Assembly: GCA_964370645.1 (NCBI GenBank)
Contig: CAYJJS010000006.1
Span: 6,815-70,814 of the forward strand
Source: CAMQRS01 sp964370645
GTDB lineage: Bacteria; Bacillota_I; Bacilli_A; Erysipelotrichales; Erysipelotrichaceae
Direction: 5' to 3'
Length of the DNA: 64,000 nt
The translations under genes and the position numbers were made by a program. Under the pieces are notes generated by a model. It was not told the DNA's origin. It did no database searches and saw only the letters and a list, made by a program, of their open reading frames with translations. Position 1 is the first letter of the stretch. Each line of letters begins with the position of its first letter. Positions 17,519 through 26,658 of this stretch are shown here, piece after piece.

Positions 17519-17998
17519 TTATTCTACATCAACAAATTCACAACTATACATTTGTGTTTCATAATATTCTTTAATTTTATCCACTGCATATGCATCCTCT
17601 TTTACAAACTCTTCTTGTAAAATTTCCGCATTCGTAGCTTCACTCACATCTACTTTTGTGTAATCCCATGTTTGTACAAATGCAAACGCAGTCTCTTGTA
17701 TATCAAGTGCTATTTTTGCACCTTCTAGATCAGATAGAATTGAATTTCTATCAATATAATTTGCTAATATTTTATTATTTGTTTCACTTTTCTCTAAAAA
17801 ATCATATTTCTCACTATATACTGCGTTAAGTGCAATACCACTATCCTCGTTGAAACCTACTTGCACTTCTCCACTAAATGATTGATCACCTGTACTACTT
17901 GCTAAATAACATACTAGCTTACCATCTTCTTTAGGCACTGTGTTTCCACACGCACTCAACAACAATACACCGATACCTAAAAATAGTTTCTTTTTCAT
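17519..17998 (-). CDS. Lipoprotein with a two-cysteine domain (YehR/DUF1307-like shape)
   Basis: The product (159 residues from the ATG at 17998; a GTG nine bases upstream is possible) has a lipoprotein signal ending LLLSAC. One mature domain follows, with a cysteine near its start (KLVCYL) and one near its end (MYSCEF), 124 residues apart counting both. It loosely resembles DUF1307/YehR lipoproteins; the function is unknown. The C-terminal domain of the protein at 44092-45189 has the same Cys-to-Cys length. The divergent neighbour is a thioredoxin-like lipoprotein, so a disulfide handled by that neighbour is a reasonable inference. Confidence 0.7.
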   Translation of the reverse strand: MKKKLFLGIGVLLLSACGNTVPKEDGKLVCYLASSTGDQSFSGEVQVGFNEDSGIALNAVYSEKYDFLEKSETNNKILANYIDRNSILSDLEGAKIALDIQETAFAFVQTWDYTKVDVSEATNAEILQEEFVKEDAYAVDKIKEYYETQMYSCEFVDVE

Positions 17999-18080
17999 TT
18001 CCCTCACATTCCCCTTTCTTTACTATGCTATATTAAATATAACATACTTACGAGTTCTTTAAACAAAATTTTTTATATAA

Positions 18081-18094
18081 TTTAAACGCTTTCA
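18081..18094. promoter_or_regulatory. cre-like site (CcpA)
   Basis: TTTAAACGCTTTCA matches 13 of 14 positions of the cre consensus, with T in place of the second-position G. It lies just upstream of the -35 of the thioredoxin-like lipoprotein gene and within the divergent region shared with the two-cysteine lipoprotein gene. Confidence 0.45.
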
Positions 18095-18102
18095 ATATCA
18101 CA

Positions 18103-18131
18103 TTGCTTTCCCCTAATAAAACCCTTATAAT
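18103..18131 (+). promoter_or_regulatory. Promoter of the thioredoxin-like lipoprotein gene
   Basis: TTGCTT and a perfect TATAAT are separated by 17 bases, 28 bases upstream of the start codon; an AAAGGAG ribosome site follows. Confidence 0.75.
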
Positions 18132-18158
18132 AAAGTAGTATTAAAAAAGGAGCGTATT

Positions 18159-18623
18159 ATGAAAAAGATAGTAGCCTTGTTTATGAGCATACTTATTTGC
18201 AGTGGATGTGGAAGCACTGCACCATCCTTTGAAGAAAAACCAAATATTGAATTAGTTGCTAATGAAGGTAGTGTCGAGGCAATTACATTCGATGAAACCA
18301 TTGAAAAGATAGATAATGATGATACCTTTATTGTATTGTTGAGTAGCACCTATTGTAATGCTTGTCTAGATTTTCACATGCAAAGTGATGCGTACACAAA
18401 GGAAGTTGGGTTGACTTATTATGCAATTGTACTAGATGATGAACCTACCAGTGAACAAGAAAATTTAGATAAAGCAAACGAGCTTTTCGGACACTTCTCT
18501 GCCACACCATCCTTGTATCTAATTCAAGATGGTGAAGTACGTGATCGTTTAACATCTGATACGGAAGAAACGAGTCTTACAAACTTTCAAACATTCTTAA
18601 GAGATAATGAAATTATCGACTAA
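18159..18623 (+). CDS. Thioredoxin-like lipoprotein
   Basis: The 154-residue product has a lipoprotein signal (ILICSGC) and a thioredoxin-like domain. That domain has a CxxC active site (TYCNAC, about residues 65-68) and a cis-proline segment SATPSLYLI near residue 125. It should work outside the membrane as a disulfide oxidoreductase. YCNAC is a non-standard active site (neither CGPC nor CPHC), so the direction of the reaction cannot be predicted. It lies head-on to replication and divergent from the two-cysteine lipoprotein. Confidence 0.82.
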   Translation: MKKIVALFMSILICSGCGSTAPSFEEKPNIELVANEGSVEAITFDETIEKIDNDDTFIVLLSSTYCNACLDFHMQSDAYTKEVGLTYYAIVLDDEPTSEQENLDKANELFGHFSATPSLYLIQDGEVRDRLTSDTEETSLTNFQTFLRDNEIID

Positions 18624-18648
18624 ACTTGTTGTATAAACAAGTTTTTTT
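18621..18648 (+). terminator. Terminator of the thioredoxin-like lipoprotein gene
   Basis: AAACTTGT pairs with ACAAGTTT across seven bases, followed by a T-run; the left arm overlaps the stop codon. Confidence 0.85.
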
Positions 18649-18754
18649 ATTCCACTCTTTCTATTTCATATTTTTTTTAGCCTCATTACACACTTTAATT
18701 AATGTATTCCTAAAAGCGGTATAAAGTTTTTTCATCAGTTATTTATATTTATAA

Positions 18755-18790
18755 AAAAGCGGTTTAAAGTTTTCACTCTAAACCGCTTTT
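18755..18790 (-). terminator. Terminator of the GH31 gene
   Basis: AAAAGCGGTTTA and TAAACCGCTTTT form a 12-base-pair stem, followed by T residues on the minus strand. A related partial copy, AAAAGCGGTATAAAG, lies 45 bases away at about 18713-18727 without its complementary arm. Confidence 0.85.
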
Positions 18791-18870
18791 CTGGTCTTAA
18801 TTTTGTTGGATTTATTAATTACCAACACTATTTTTAAAGAGCCCTTTTTTCTAATAACACAATCTAAATA

Positions 18871-21800
18871 TTATTTTTTAGCTACATATTTTTTTCTTAA
18901 TACAAGCGCTAGTCCTGACATTAAGATTAAGAATAAGTATGCTGCTACATTTGTAGAATCTCCTGTACCAGGTGCTGTTGGTGTTTCTGGCGTAGTTGGT
19001 TGCTCAGGTTGTGTTGTTTCTGCTGCTACAACTGCTGCAGTAGCAACATACACATTATTAGTAGTAACAACTTGTATAGTCATTTCACCAACTGCTAATC
19101 CTGCAGTAAATGTAGGTGTAAGGTTAATTACGATACTTCCAGATACTGCATCATAATCCACTCCACTTGTTAATAATTGGTTATTTACATAAACTCCCAC
19201 TAAATCTGTCAACTCTCCATTTACAACTCTAGCTGAGAACACTTGTCCTTGTACAACTTGTGTATCTACTTCAATCTCAGTATTATCATTAATTACTGGT
19301 TTACTTACTAATGTTGCTTTTGCTTCATTGATTGCATTTAATGCTGCATCTACTTGTTCTTGTGTTGCATTTGTGTTTGCTAATACAAGTTCTGCATTAT
19401 GAATTGCATTTTTAACATTTTGTGCAGTTTCTGTTGTCATGAAGTCTAAGTTCATTGCTTTCACTGTATCTATTGTAGTAGATAAAGCAGTTTTGTCTAC
19501 TCCTACTACTAAGTTGTTGTAAGCATCTACTAATGCTGTTTTTGCATCATTCACTTGTACTTCCGTTGCGTCATCATTTGCAACAACCGCTTTCGCTGCA
19601 TCCATAGCTGTTGTAAATACTGCTAAAGACTCTGGTGTGTATACCCCTTGTAAGTTGCTGTATGCATCAATTGTACTTTGTAGGTCTGTTTTATCAACAA
19701 TTTCATACAACTGTTGTGTAGCTGTAGTAATCGCTGATACAGCCTCTCTAATCGCATTTGTATCTGCACTTTGTACATCTACTAATGCTTGTGCACTTGC
19801 AATTGTGTTTTCTAAGTTTGTAAGTTGTGCTGGTCTAATATTTCCAGCTGCCTTAGCATCTGCAAGTGTTTGATTTGCATCCGCAATGAATTCTTTTAAT
19901 GTATCCATTAACGCACTTACATCATCACTTAAAGCTTGGTATTGATCCGCTAAATCAATAATTGCATTATTTACCTCTTCTTGAGAAGCTACAGCATAAC
20001 CTTTATCTACGATAATTTGTGCTGCTTCTAATGAAGCTTTCATAGCCGCAAATTCTTCTTCAGTATGGTTTGTTTCTAATGCTTCATATTGAGTAATTGT
20101 ATCACTTAATTGTGTAATTAAAGCTTCGCTAGCTCTCACTACTAACGCATCCATAGCTGTAGACAAAGTTGCTTTTGCAGCTTCTTTATCTGCATCTGTA
20201 GCACTCATGTATGCACTTCTTGCTGCAACAAATGCATCCCATGTTGCTTGTGTATAAGTAGTTGCTGCATCTGTAGCGTTAAAGATTGCATCCACTTCCA
20301 TCATAAATTCATCGTCTGGTAATTCTTGTTTTTGTCCATAGAAGTTAAGTTCTGCAATTGATGCATATAAGTTTCCAGTTCCACCCAATGATTCAATTGC
20401 GATAAATCTTACATATCTAGCTTCTACTGCATCAAATTTTACTTCTTTTGCTACATTTGGACTTGTTAAAGATGCTCCATCATGTTCGAAGTATCCTTCT
20501 ACAATTGGTGTAAACACTTTATCTGTGCCTTCATCACTACTTACCTCAACACGGTAATGTGTAATGTGTCCGTTTGTACTATTTTGACGTGGTAACATAT
20601 CTACTTGCTCTAGATCGTATACACCACCTAAATCAATCGTCACATATTGTGGTAACACATAATCACTATAGTAATTTGAATGCCACACTGTGTTGATATC
20701 ACCATCAATAGCAAATGATGCATCTTCTTTTTCTGATGCTGACATACTTGATTCGTCATAGCGCAATAATCCACTTTGAGGGATTAAGTGAGTACTTGTT
20801 TCTTTGCTATCATCTGATCCTTTAAATACTAACTCACTCATTGCTTGTGCAATATCTACAGTCGCAGTATTAATTGTTTCTTGTGTTGCAGTGTTTGCTG
20901 CTAATTCACTTTGAATTGCTTCAATTAATGTTGCTACAGCTGCATACGAGTCTGCTGTATATAAATTTTCATGTAATGCTTCAAAACTTGCAATATTTTC
21001 TAATAGTTGTGTAGTATTCAATCCACCTTCTACTACGAAGTTTGTTTGTGTACTGAAACTTCCATCTTCAGATGTTGCAGTCAATGTTACTTCTCCAGGA
21101 GTTAAACATTGTACTGTATATACATATGCTGTTGGAGTAGGTACTTTAATTACTTTCGCGATTGATTCATCACTACTTGTGATTTCATAGAATGGAATTG
21201 AAGCATTTGATGGTAATACGTTTGCTTTAACTTGAACAATATCACCAACATATCCTACATATGTGTTATCTGCATCAAATTCAATACCTGTCGCTACAAC
21301 CGCATCATCCACAATGAATTCAATTTCATGAATCGATAGCATACGGTTTGTTTCATCTCCAGTTGCTGTTCCTGTAACTTCACCATTAGTTGTCAACGGT
21401 GTAATCGCTACACTGTCTAATCCTTCAGTTGCTTCTGCTGGAACACTAAATTCGAAGATTTCTTGTGAACTAGTGAATGTACCTAAGTCGTATTCTACAT
21501 CTCCTTTATAACCTTTTGCACTAATGCTTGTAATAGATCCATTACCTGCTGCACGGTTATACACTTTAATGGTTTTAATATTTGGTTGTGCTTGTGCAAA
21601 CTCAAACGTCATAGTTGTTGGAACTTTTACTTCTGCTGCAATATCTGTTCCTGCAAAATACCATTTGAACTCTGCTAATGCACCTTTATCTCCATCAAAT
21701 AATAAATCTTCCCAATTTGCTTGTTGCCACAAATCTTCACCTGGAATATTTTCTTTTACATCGTTAGAGAATGTGATTGTTTCAATATCATTTTGAGATA

Positions 21801-24800
21801 AAATATTTTCTGTTTCAGGCGCTGTTGGTACATCTGTCACATCGATAATTGCATCCGTTGTTGACATATCTTGTCCAACAAGTGTTGCTCTTGATGCTTG
21901 AACATCCCAAACGAAGTCTTTTGTAGCTTTAATTGTTACACTACCTAATTTCGTCGTTCCATTAATTAATGGTTGCTCTCCAATGTTTGTAAATACTAAG
22001 TAGTTATCTACTGCACCATTGTTGTGTAGTCTTGTTTTTGAGAAGTTTCTCATAAACATACTTGCTTGTGATGAAAGACCAAAGTTAGTAATTTCATAAC
22101 GATCTGTATCCACTGGCATTTCTATACTAAATGCATTTACATTTTTAAGTCCAATACCATAGTAATCGATAGTTACTGTATCTCCAGCTTTAATATCTGT
22201 TTTTGAAGGAATCATTTGAACTTTACCTTCTACACCTTCAGCTGCTGATGTCACTGGTGTTCCTAATAATCTTGCAATATAAGAAACATCAAATGCATCA
22301 ATTATATCATTGTTATCAATATTACCAAGTGCTGAGTATTCCCAGTCATTGTCTGAAGGAATCAATCCAACATAGTTTTCGTAGAACGTTAAATCATTAT
22401 CATCCACAGAACCTGAGTTATTTACATCTCCTACTACCCAAGCATCTGTTCCATCTTTTTTGTATGTTGTAATTTCAGATGCCGAGAAGAATCCACCAGA
22501 AGATTGCACGACACCAATTTGAATGTATCTTGCTTTGTATCCTGATAAATCTACTTCTTTAATATCTAATACATCCATATCACTTGTGTTGTATGTCCAT
22601 GCATCTTCCGCAGCTCCATCCCAAGCTAATGTGTAGTTAATACCATCTAAACTTACATAAATGTTTGCTCTAGTTACTGCACCATTTCCTTTGTTATCCA
22701 TACGAGGTTGAATAGCAATTTTATCTAATTGATACGCAGCACCTAAATCTAATGTCATTCTTTGATCTTCGCTCACTGCACCTGTTGAGTGGAACATTGT
22801 GTTTTGATCGTAATCAAATGCATTGTCAACAGATCCCCATGTATCACCATAAGGCCAATCCACAGTAATGTTTTCTGGCACATTACGGAATGGGTTATCA
22901 TCTGTTTGTACAGTAATCATTTCAGACCAATTTGAATAGTTACCATTATCTGCAACCATACGAACACGGTAAGTGTGATCTGTTAAGAATTCGATTCCAC
23001 TTTGTGTATACGTAGTTTGTTTAACATTTCTATAGACTGATCCATCTACTTCAATATCATAACTCACTGCATCACTCACTGCATCCCAGTTTACAGTAAT
23101 GTAGTCATCACTTTTGTCACTAGCTACTAGTCCTGTTGGTACTGTTAAACTTTCATTTAATACATCTTCTCCTAAGTCTTGTGTATTTTCAAAACCAGCA
23201 ATAACTACTGTGTAATCATACGCAGTAATATCTATTTTTTCAGTAGATTTCACATATAATTTAGGAGCTGTTGTTTCAGTTGTAGTTGCATATGAACTAT
23301 CTGCAGATGCATAATCTTGTACAAAGATTGCAGGTGTAGGATTGTAGAAGTATACATTTCCTTCTGCAGCATCATATTCTTCTTGCGTTTCTACTTTTGT
23401 AAATGTTACAGCTTCTCCTTTAACTGTTCCACTAACACCTGTTGGCTCTTTTGAAACATTCACAATAAATTCATTTGAACGTTCTTTCACCATACCTGTG
23501 TAAGTACCAATTGCTTTTGCTGCACTTAATGTTGCATTATCTCCATCCACTACAGAAGTAATCAATGTAGTTGTTGATGCTCCACCTAATGTTTTTCCAT
23601 CATCTTCATATGTATCGAATTGTGTAGATCCATGAGGATAGAATTCAACGATTCTTTGACTTCTGTCTAATCCATCTGTATTTGTTGCTGTGATTGCTTC
23701 TGGGTTGTTGTTTTCAGGATACATTGGAATAATTGCTCCATTTTTCACAAATAAAGGTAATTTCCAAATTGGTGCATCAAATGAGTTTAAGATTTGACCT
23801 CCTCTATATTGTTCTCCTGTAAAGTAATCGATCCAAACATCACTTGTAGATGGTAAGTAAATATCATTACGAATATCATTACCTTCTGCATCCATAGCAG
23901 TGTTTTGGTAAATAGGTGCTACTAAGAAATTATCTCCCCACATGTATTGATACTGTGTTGCTGTTCCTAATGTATATGCATTTTCTTCTTCCAAGAACAT
24001 TGCTCTTAACATTGGTAATCCACCTTCTGCAGTTGCTTCGTGTGAAATCGTATTAATGTAAGGCATTAATTCTGCTTTTAATTTTAAGTATGCTCTATTG
24101 ATATCAGCACCTTCCATTGCTCCATCTAATGCCCATGGTGATTTTTGGTTCGAACCCCAACCATCCATATCTAACATATATGTTGTGAAGGCTTTCCATT
24201 GGAAGTCACGAATCCAAATTTCTTCATTTTGACCACCAAAGATTCCATCCATGTCACTACCAATATTTGGTTGTCCTGACAATCCTGTACCAATGTATGT
24301 TGGAATGTGGAAACGAATGTACTCCCATTGTCCTCCAGATTGATCTCCTGACCAGATTCCACCATAACGTTGTGTTCCTGCCCATCCATCTAATGTAACA
24401 ATGTTTGGTTTCATTCCTGATTTTGTAGCAATTGCATCGTATGCAACACTTACTCCATTTAATGCAAATGAATAACCAGGTCCTACCCAAGCAACGTCTG
24501 TCTTAACAGAAGTTACTCCTGCTTCTACCTCTTTATAAATGTCACGCTCACCTTTTTGTGGGTTCGCAGGGTTTGCAGGCCACAAGTTCGATTGTGTCCA
24601 TAATCCTGTTTGAATACCATTGTCTAATGCGTAATTCGCAAAATCAGCAAGGTTTTCAATATCTCCATCTAAAGATGTACTTTGACCATATCCACAACCA
24701 TATCCATCATTTGGTAAGAACCATCCAAATGGCATATCGTATTCTTTATGATCTTCGATAATTTGTTGTGCTGTACTTTCAGCATCACCTAATAATGTTT

Positions 24801-25809
24801 CTTTTTCACCACCATTGTCTGATTGTGATTCCTTATACCATTTTGTACCTAATTGTACCGCTCCCCAAGTACCTTCATCTACTTCTAACCAATAATCACG
24901 ATTATAGCAGTTTAAGTGCCCTAAATATGAAGCGTACTCTGGTAATTCTACTGGTTTTCCAGTGAATTCATAGTATCCTTCTAAAATTTCTTCTGCTCCA
25001 TCACCTACAAAGTAATAAGCATCGAATCTTTTTTCATTGTGTGTCGTTGTTACTACACCATCCGTTTCAGAACCGAAATCATATTCTCCTGGTTTCCAAG
25101 TATGTCTTACAACCCCATAACCATCCGTTGACCAATAAAACGGATTTGGACTTGCAACTCCTTTATCTACCCAGTTGTTTGTATTTACAATCTGAATAAC
25201 TTCACCCTTATGAGAGAAGCGCCCATTTTGCGTTCCACCCCCATAGAAATATTCTTCAGCATCTGTTTTTAATGTTTGCACAGTGCTTCCAGATTTATAT
25301 TTTAATGGTGCTGATTCTTCCCACACAATCTCACCATTTGGTTTTGTTACTTTAATTAGTGACTCTAATTTATCAATTGTAATTACTACATCAGCAGTAG
25401 AGATAGTAATCATTTCTGCAGTTTCTTCAAGGATAGGATCAATATTGTACTCTTGTTCATAAGTATCATCCTCTTTTGCTCGAATTGTTGCAGTATGATC
25501 TCCACTGTTTGGATCAGGATCGTTTTTAAATTCTTCTCCTTCCGGTGCCATATACAATCTAAAAACATCTGCATTTAAAAATGTAAAACGAATTTTTTCA
25601 TTCGCTGTCGTTGTTAGGTCTATTTCATTACCATTTTTAGACACAGAAGCGATAGGTGCAATATATGTATACCCTTCAGAATCTGTTAAAACGCGTTCTG
25701 TCGCTTCTTCATTAGCATGAACGCTCACTGTTGCTGGTGTAATCGTTGAAAAAATCATCATTGCAGATAATAATCCAACACCAACTTTACGATTTAATTT
25801 TTTATTCAT
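18871..25809 (-). CDS. Giant cell-surface GH31 glycosidase with CBM, dockerin-like, cohesin-like and FIVAR modules
   Basis: The 2,312-residue product has a signal peptide (about 1-32) and a GH31 catalytic unit (about 45-800). The likely nucleophile is D438 in VKTDVAW and the acid/base D489 in WSGDQSGG. Then follow FN3 (about 883-970), an F5/8C (CBM32-like) domain (about 980-1120), a dockerin-like pair of calcium loops (GDVNNSGSVDDND and NIDNNDIIDAFD, about 1128-1185) and a cohesin-like domain (about 1193-1325). Next are a second discoidin-like domain (about 1345-1510), a BIG2-like domain, FIVAR, a third discoidin-like domain (about 1668-1825) and more FIVAR repeats (about 1835-2190). The C-terminus has a sorting-signal-like APGTGD, a membrane segment and RKKYVAKK. 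The architecture recalls GH31 enzymes of gut Firmicutes acting on mucin glycans (an alpha-N-acetylgalactosaminidase group is known), but the substrate is inferred. Confidence 0.85.
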   Translation of the reverse strand: MNKKLNRKVGVGLLSAMMIFSTITPATVSVHANEEATERVLTDSEGYTYIAPIASVSKNGNEIDLTTTANEKIRFTFLNADVFRLYMAPEGEEFKNDPDPNSGDHTATIRAKEDDTYEQEYNIDPILEETAEMITISTADVVITIDKLESLIKVTKPNGEIVWEESAPLKYKSGSTVQTLKTDAEEYFYGGGTQNGRFSHKGEVIQIVNTNNWVDKGVASPNPFYWSTDGYGVVRHTWKPGEYDFGSETDGVVTTTHNEKRFDAYYFVGDGAEEILEGYYEFTGKPVELPEYASYLGHLNCYNRDYWLEVDEGTWGAVQLGTKWYKESQSDNGGEKETLLGDAESTAQQIIEDHKEYDMPFGWFLPNDGYGCGYGQSTSLDGDIENLADFANYALDNGIQTGLWTQSNLWPANPANPQKGERDIYKEVEAGVTSVKTDVAWVGPGYSFALNGVSVAYDAIATKSGMKPNIVTLDGWAGTQRYGGIWSGDQSGGQWEYIRFHIPTYIGTGLSGQPNIGSDMDGIFGGQNEEIWIRDFQWKAFTTYMLDMDGWGSNQKSPWALDGAMEGADINRAYLKLKAELMPYINTISHEATAEGGLPMLRAMFLEEENAYTLGTATQYQYMWGDNFLVAPIYQNTAMDAEGNDIRNDIYLPSTSDVWIDYFTGEQYRGGQILNSFDAPIWKLPLFVKNGAIIPMYPENNNPEAITATNTDGLDRSQRIVEFYPHGSTQFDTYEDDGKTLGGASTTTLITSVVDGDNATLSAAKAIGTYTGMVKERSNEFIVNVSKEPTGVSGTVKGEAVTFTKVETQEEYDAAEGNVYFYNPTPAIFVQDYASADSSYATTTETTAPKLYVKSTEKIDITAYDYTVVIAGFENTQDLGEDVLNESLTVPTGLVASDKSDDYITVNWDAVSDAVSYDIEVDGSVYRNVKQTTYTQSGIEFLTDHTYRVRMVADNGNYSNWSEMITVQTDDNPFRNVPENITVDWPYGDTWGSVDNAFDYDQNTMFHSTGAVSEDQRMTLDLGAAYQLDKIAIQPRMDNKGNGAVTRANIYVSLDGINYTLAWDGAAEDAWTYNTSDMDVLDIKEVDLSGYKARYIQIGVVQSSGGFFSASEITTYKKDGTDAWVVGDVNNSGSVDDNDLTFYENYVGLIPSDNDWEYSALGNIDNNDIIDAFDVSYIARLLGTPVTSAAEGVEGKVQMIPSKTDIKAGDTVTIDYYGIGLKNVNAFSIEMPVDTDRYEITNFGLSSQASMFMRNFSKTRLHNNGAVDNYLVFTNIGEQPLINGTTKLGSVTIKATKDFVWDVQASRATLVGQDMSTTDAIIDVTDVPTAPETENILSQNDIETITFSNDVKENIPGEDLWQQANWEDLLFDGDKGALAEFKWYFAGTDIAAEVKVPTTMTFEFAQAQPNIKTIKVYNRAAGNGSITSISAKGYKGDVEYDLGTFTSSQEIFEFSVPAEATEGLDSVAITPLTTNGEVTGTATGDETNRMLSIHEIEFIVDDAVVATGIEFDADNTYVGYVGDIVQVKANVLPSNASIPFYEITSSDESIAKVIKVPTPTAYVYTVQCLTPGEVTLTATSEDGSFSTQTNFVVEGGLNTTQLLENIASFEALHENLYTADSYAAVATLIEAIQSELAANTATQETINTATVDIAQAMSELVFKGSDDSKETSTHLIPQSGLLRYDESSMSASEKEDASFAIDGDINTVWHSNYYSDYVLPQYVTIDLGGVYDLEQVDMLPRQNSTNGHITHYRVEVSSDEGTDKVFTPIVEGYFEHDGASLTSPNVAKEVKFDAVEARYVRFIAIESLGGTGNLYASIAELNFYGQKQELPDDEFMMEVDAIFNATDAATTYTQATWDAFVAARSAYMSATDADKEAAKATLSTAMDALVVRASEALITQLSDTITQYEALETNHTEEEFAAMKASLEAAQIIVDKGYAVASQEEVNNAIIDLADQYQALSDDVSALMDTLKEFIADANQTLADAKAAGNIRPAQLTNLENTIASAQALVDVQSADTNAIREAVSAITTATQQLYEIVDKTDLQSTIDAYSNLQGVYTPESLAVFTTAMDAAKAVVANDDATEVQVNDAKTALVDAYNNLVVGVDKTALSTTIDTVKAMNLDFMTTETAQNVKNAIHNAELVLANTNATQEQVDAALNAINEAKATLVSKPVINDNTEIEVDTQVVQGQVFSARVVNGELTDLVGVYVNNQLLTSGVDYDAVSGSIVINLTPTFTAGLAVGEMTIQVVTTNNVYVATAAVVAAETTQPEQPTTPETPTAPGTGDSTNVAAYLFLILMSGLALVLRKKYVAKK

Positions 25810-25916
25810 CTTTCTTTCCCTTTCTATTTGTAATAATCTTTACATCCCCTTATATTTTCTTACATCCCCCCTCTTTATTTTTACTTGCATTTTGCAATGT
25901 AAAATAGCAAATAAAA

Positions 25917-25950
25917 TACTATAAACAAAGTAAGTACTTTACTTATAGTA
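25917..25950. promoter_or_regulatory. 34-base palindrome upstream of GH31
   Basis: TACTATAAACAAAGTA (25917-25932) and TACTTTACTTATAGTA (25935-25950) are inverted with 14 of 16 matches around two bases, about 110-140 bases before the GH31 start. There is no T-run, so an operator is more likely than a terminator. Confidence 0.45.
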
Positions 25951-26050
25951 TTTCACTTACCTCTTCACCTATTTATATACTCTCCCCTAATTCATATATG
26001 CATATACTTTCAATATAATTGTAAGCCCTAACACTTACGATTATCACATA

Positions 26051-26078
26051 AAAAAAGACAAATAGCTTTGTCTTTTTT
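26051..26078 (-). terminator. Terminator of spoVT
   Basis: AAAAAAGACAAA pairs with TTTGTCTTTTTT across a 4-base loop, followed on the minus strand by a T-run; it lies 35 bases after the spoVT stop codon. Confidence 0.85.
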
Positions 26079-26112
26079 AGTTATAGTGTTGTACTTTTAA
26101 ATATCCTTTTTG

Positions 26113-26607
26113 TCAATTGCATTGTTGCGCTACTACATGTACCAATAACTTCAATTGCTCCATCTCTTGTTCTTCATATATCTTATCTTTGAATACTACA
26201 ATAAAACATCCGAAGTGCTCTCCATCTCTAATTATTGGACAAATATACCCATTGAAAAAAGAATCATCTTGATTATATATTTTTTGGTTGGTGAAACGCG
26301 TCATTGTATGTGTTTGTTTACACTTATGATGGAATGTATCATTTAAATTAATGTTTTTTTCTTGCAAATAAAATTCACTAGTCATAAATACATCACTTTT
26401 ATAAATTTTTTTTAAGGTTTCACATACTGTATGAATCAATGAATAATTTGCGATACTATCATCATGTTTTCGAATACATATACAATTACCTTCTACATAC
26501 ATTTCAATATTATCACCTTCAACCATTTTAAAACGTTTTCGAATTTCTTTAGGAATAACTAACCTACCTAAGCTATCCAATTTTCTTGTAATTCCTGTTT
26601 CTTTCAT
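26113..26607 (-). CDS. spoVT: Stage V sporulation protein T (AbrB-type regulator)
   Basis: The 164-residue product begins with an AbrB-like swapped-hairpin DNA-binding domain (MKETGITRKLDSLGRLVIPK, EIRKRFKMVEGDNIEMYV) and continues with a GAF-like domain (about 55-160) containing YICPIIRDGEHFGCFIVV. SpoVT tunes SigmaG-dependent genes in the forespore. The ATG at 26605-26607 follows GAGGTG; an upstream TTG is inside the ribosome site. It lies directly downstream of mfd, as in Bacillus. Confidence 0.92.
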   Translation of the reverse strand: MKETGITRKLDSLGRLVIPKEIRKRFKMVEGDNIEMYVEGNCICIRKHDDSIANYSLIHTVCETLKKIYKSDVFMTSEFYLQEKNINLNDTFHHKCKQTHTMTRFTNQKIYNQDDSFFNGYICPIIRDGEHFGCFIVVFKDKIYEEQEMEQLKLLVHVVAQQCN

Positions 26608-26658
26608 AATACACCTCAATAGTATTATGTCTTAATATTTCTTAATTATTCATTTAAA

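Larger units (their letters stand above)
25810..26112. other. Intergenic region upstream of the GH31 gene
   Basis: About 300 bases without a gene between GH31 and spoVT. It contains the spoVT terminator, a 34-base imperfect palindrome, a small palindrome TTGCATTTTGCAA at about 25885, and two direct copies of TTACATCCCC (25840-25849 and 25860-25869) in the GH31 leader. I could not place a convincing -35/-10 pair. Confidence 0.6.
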
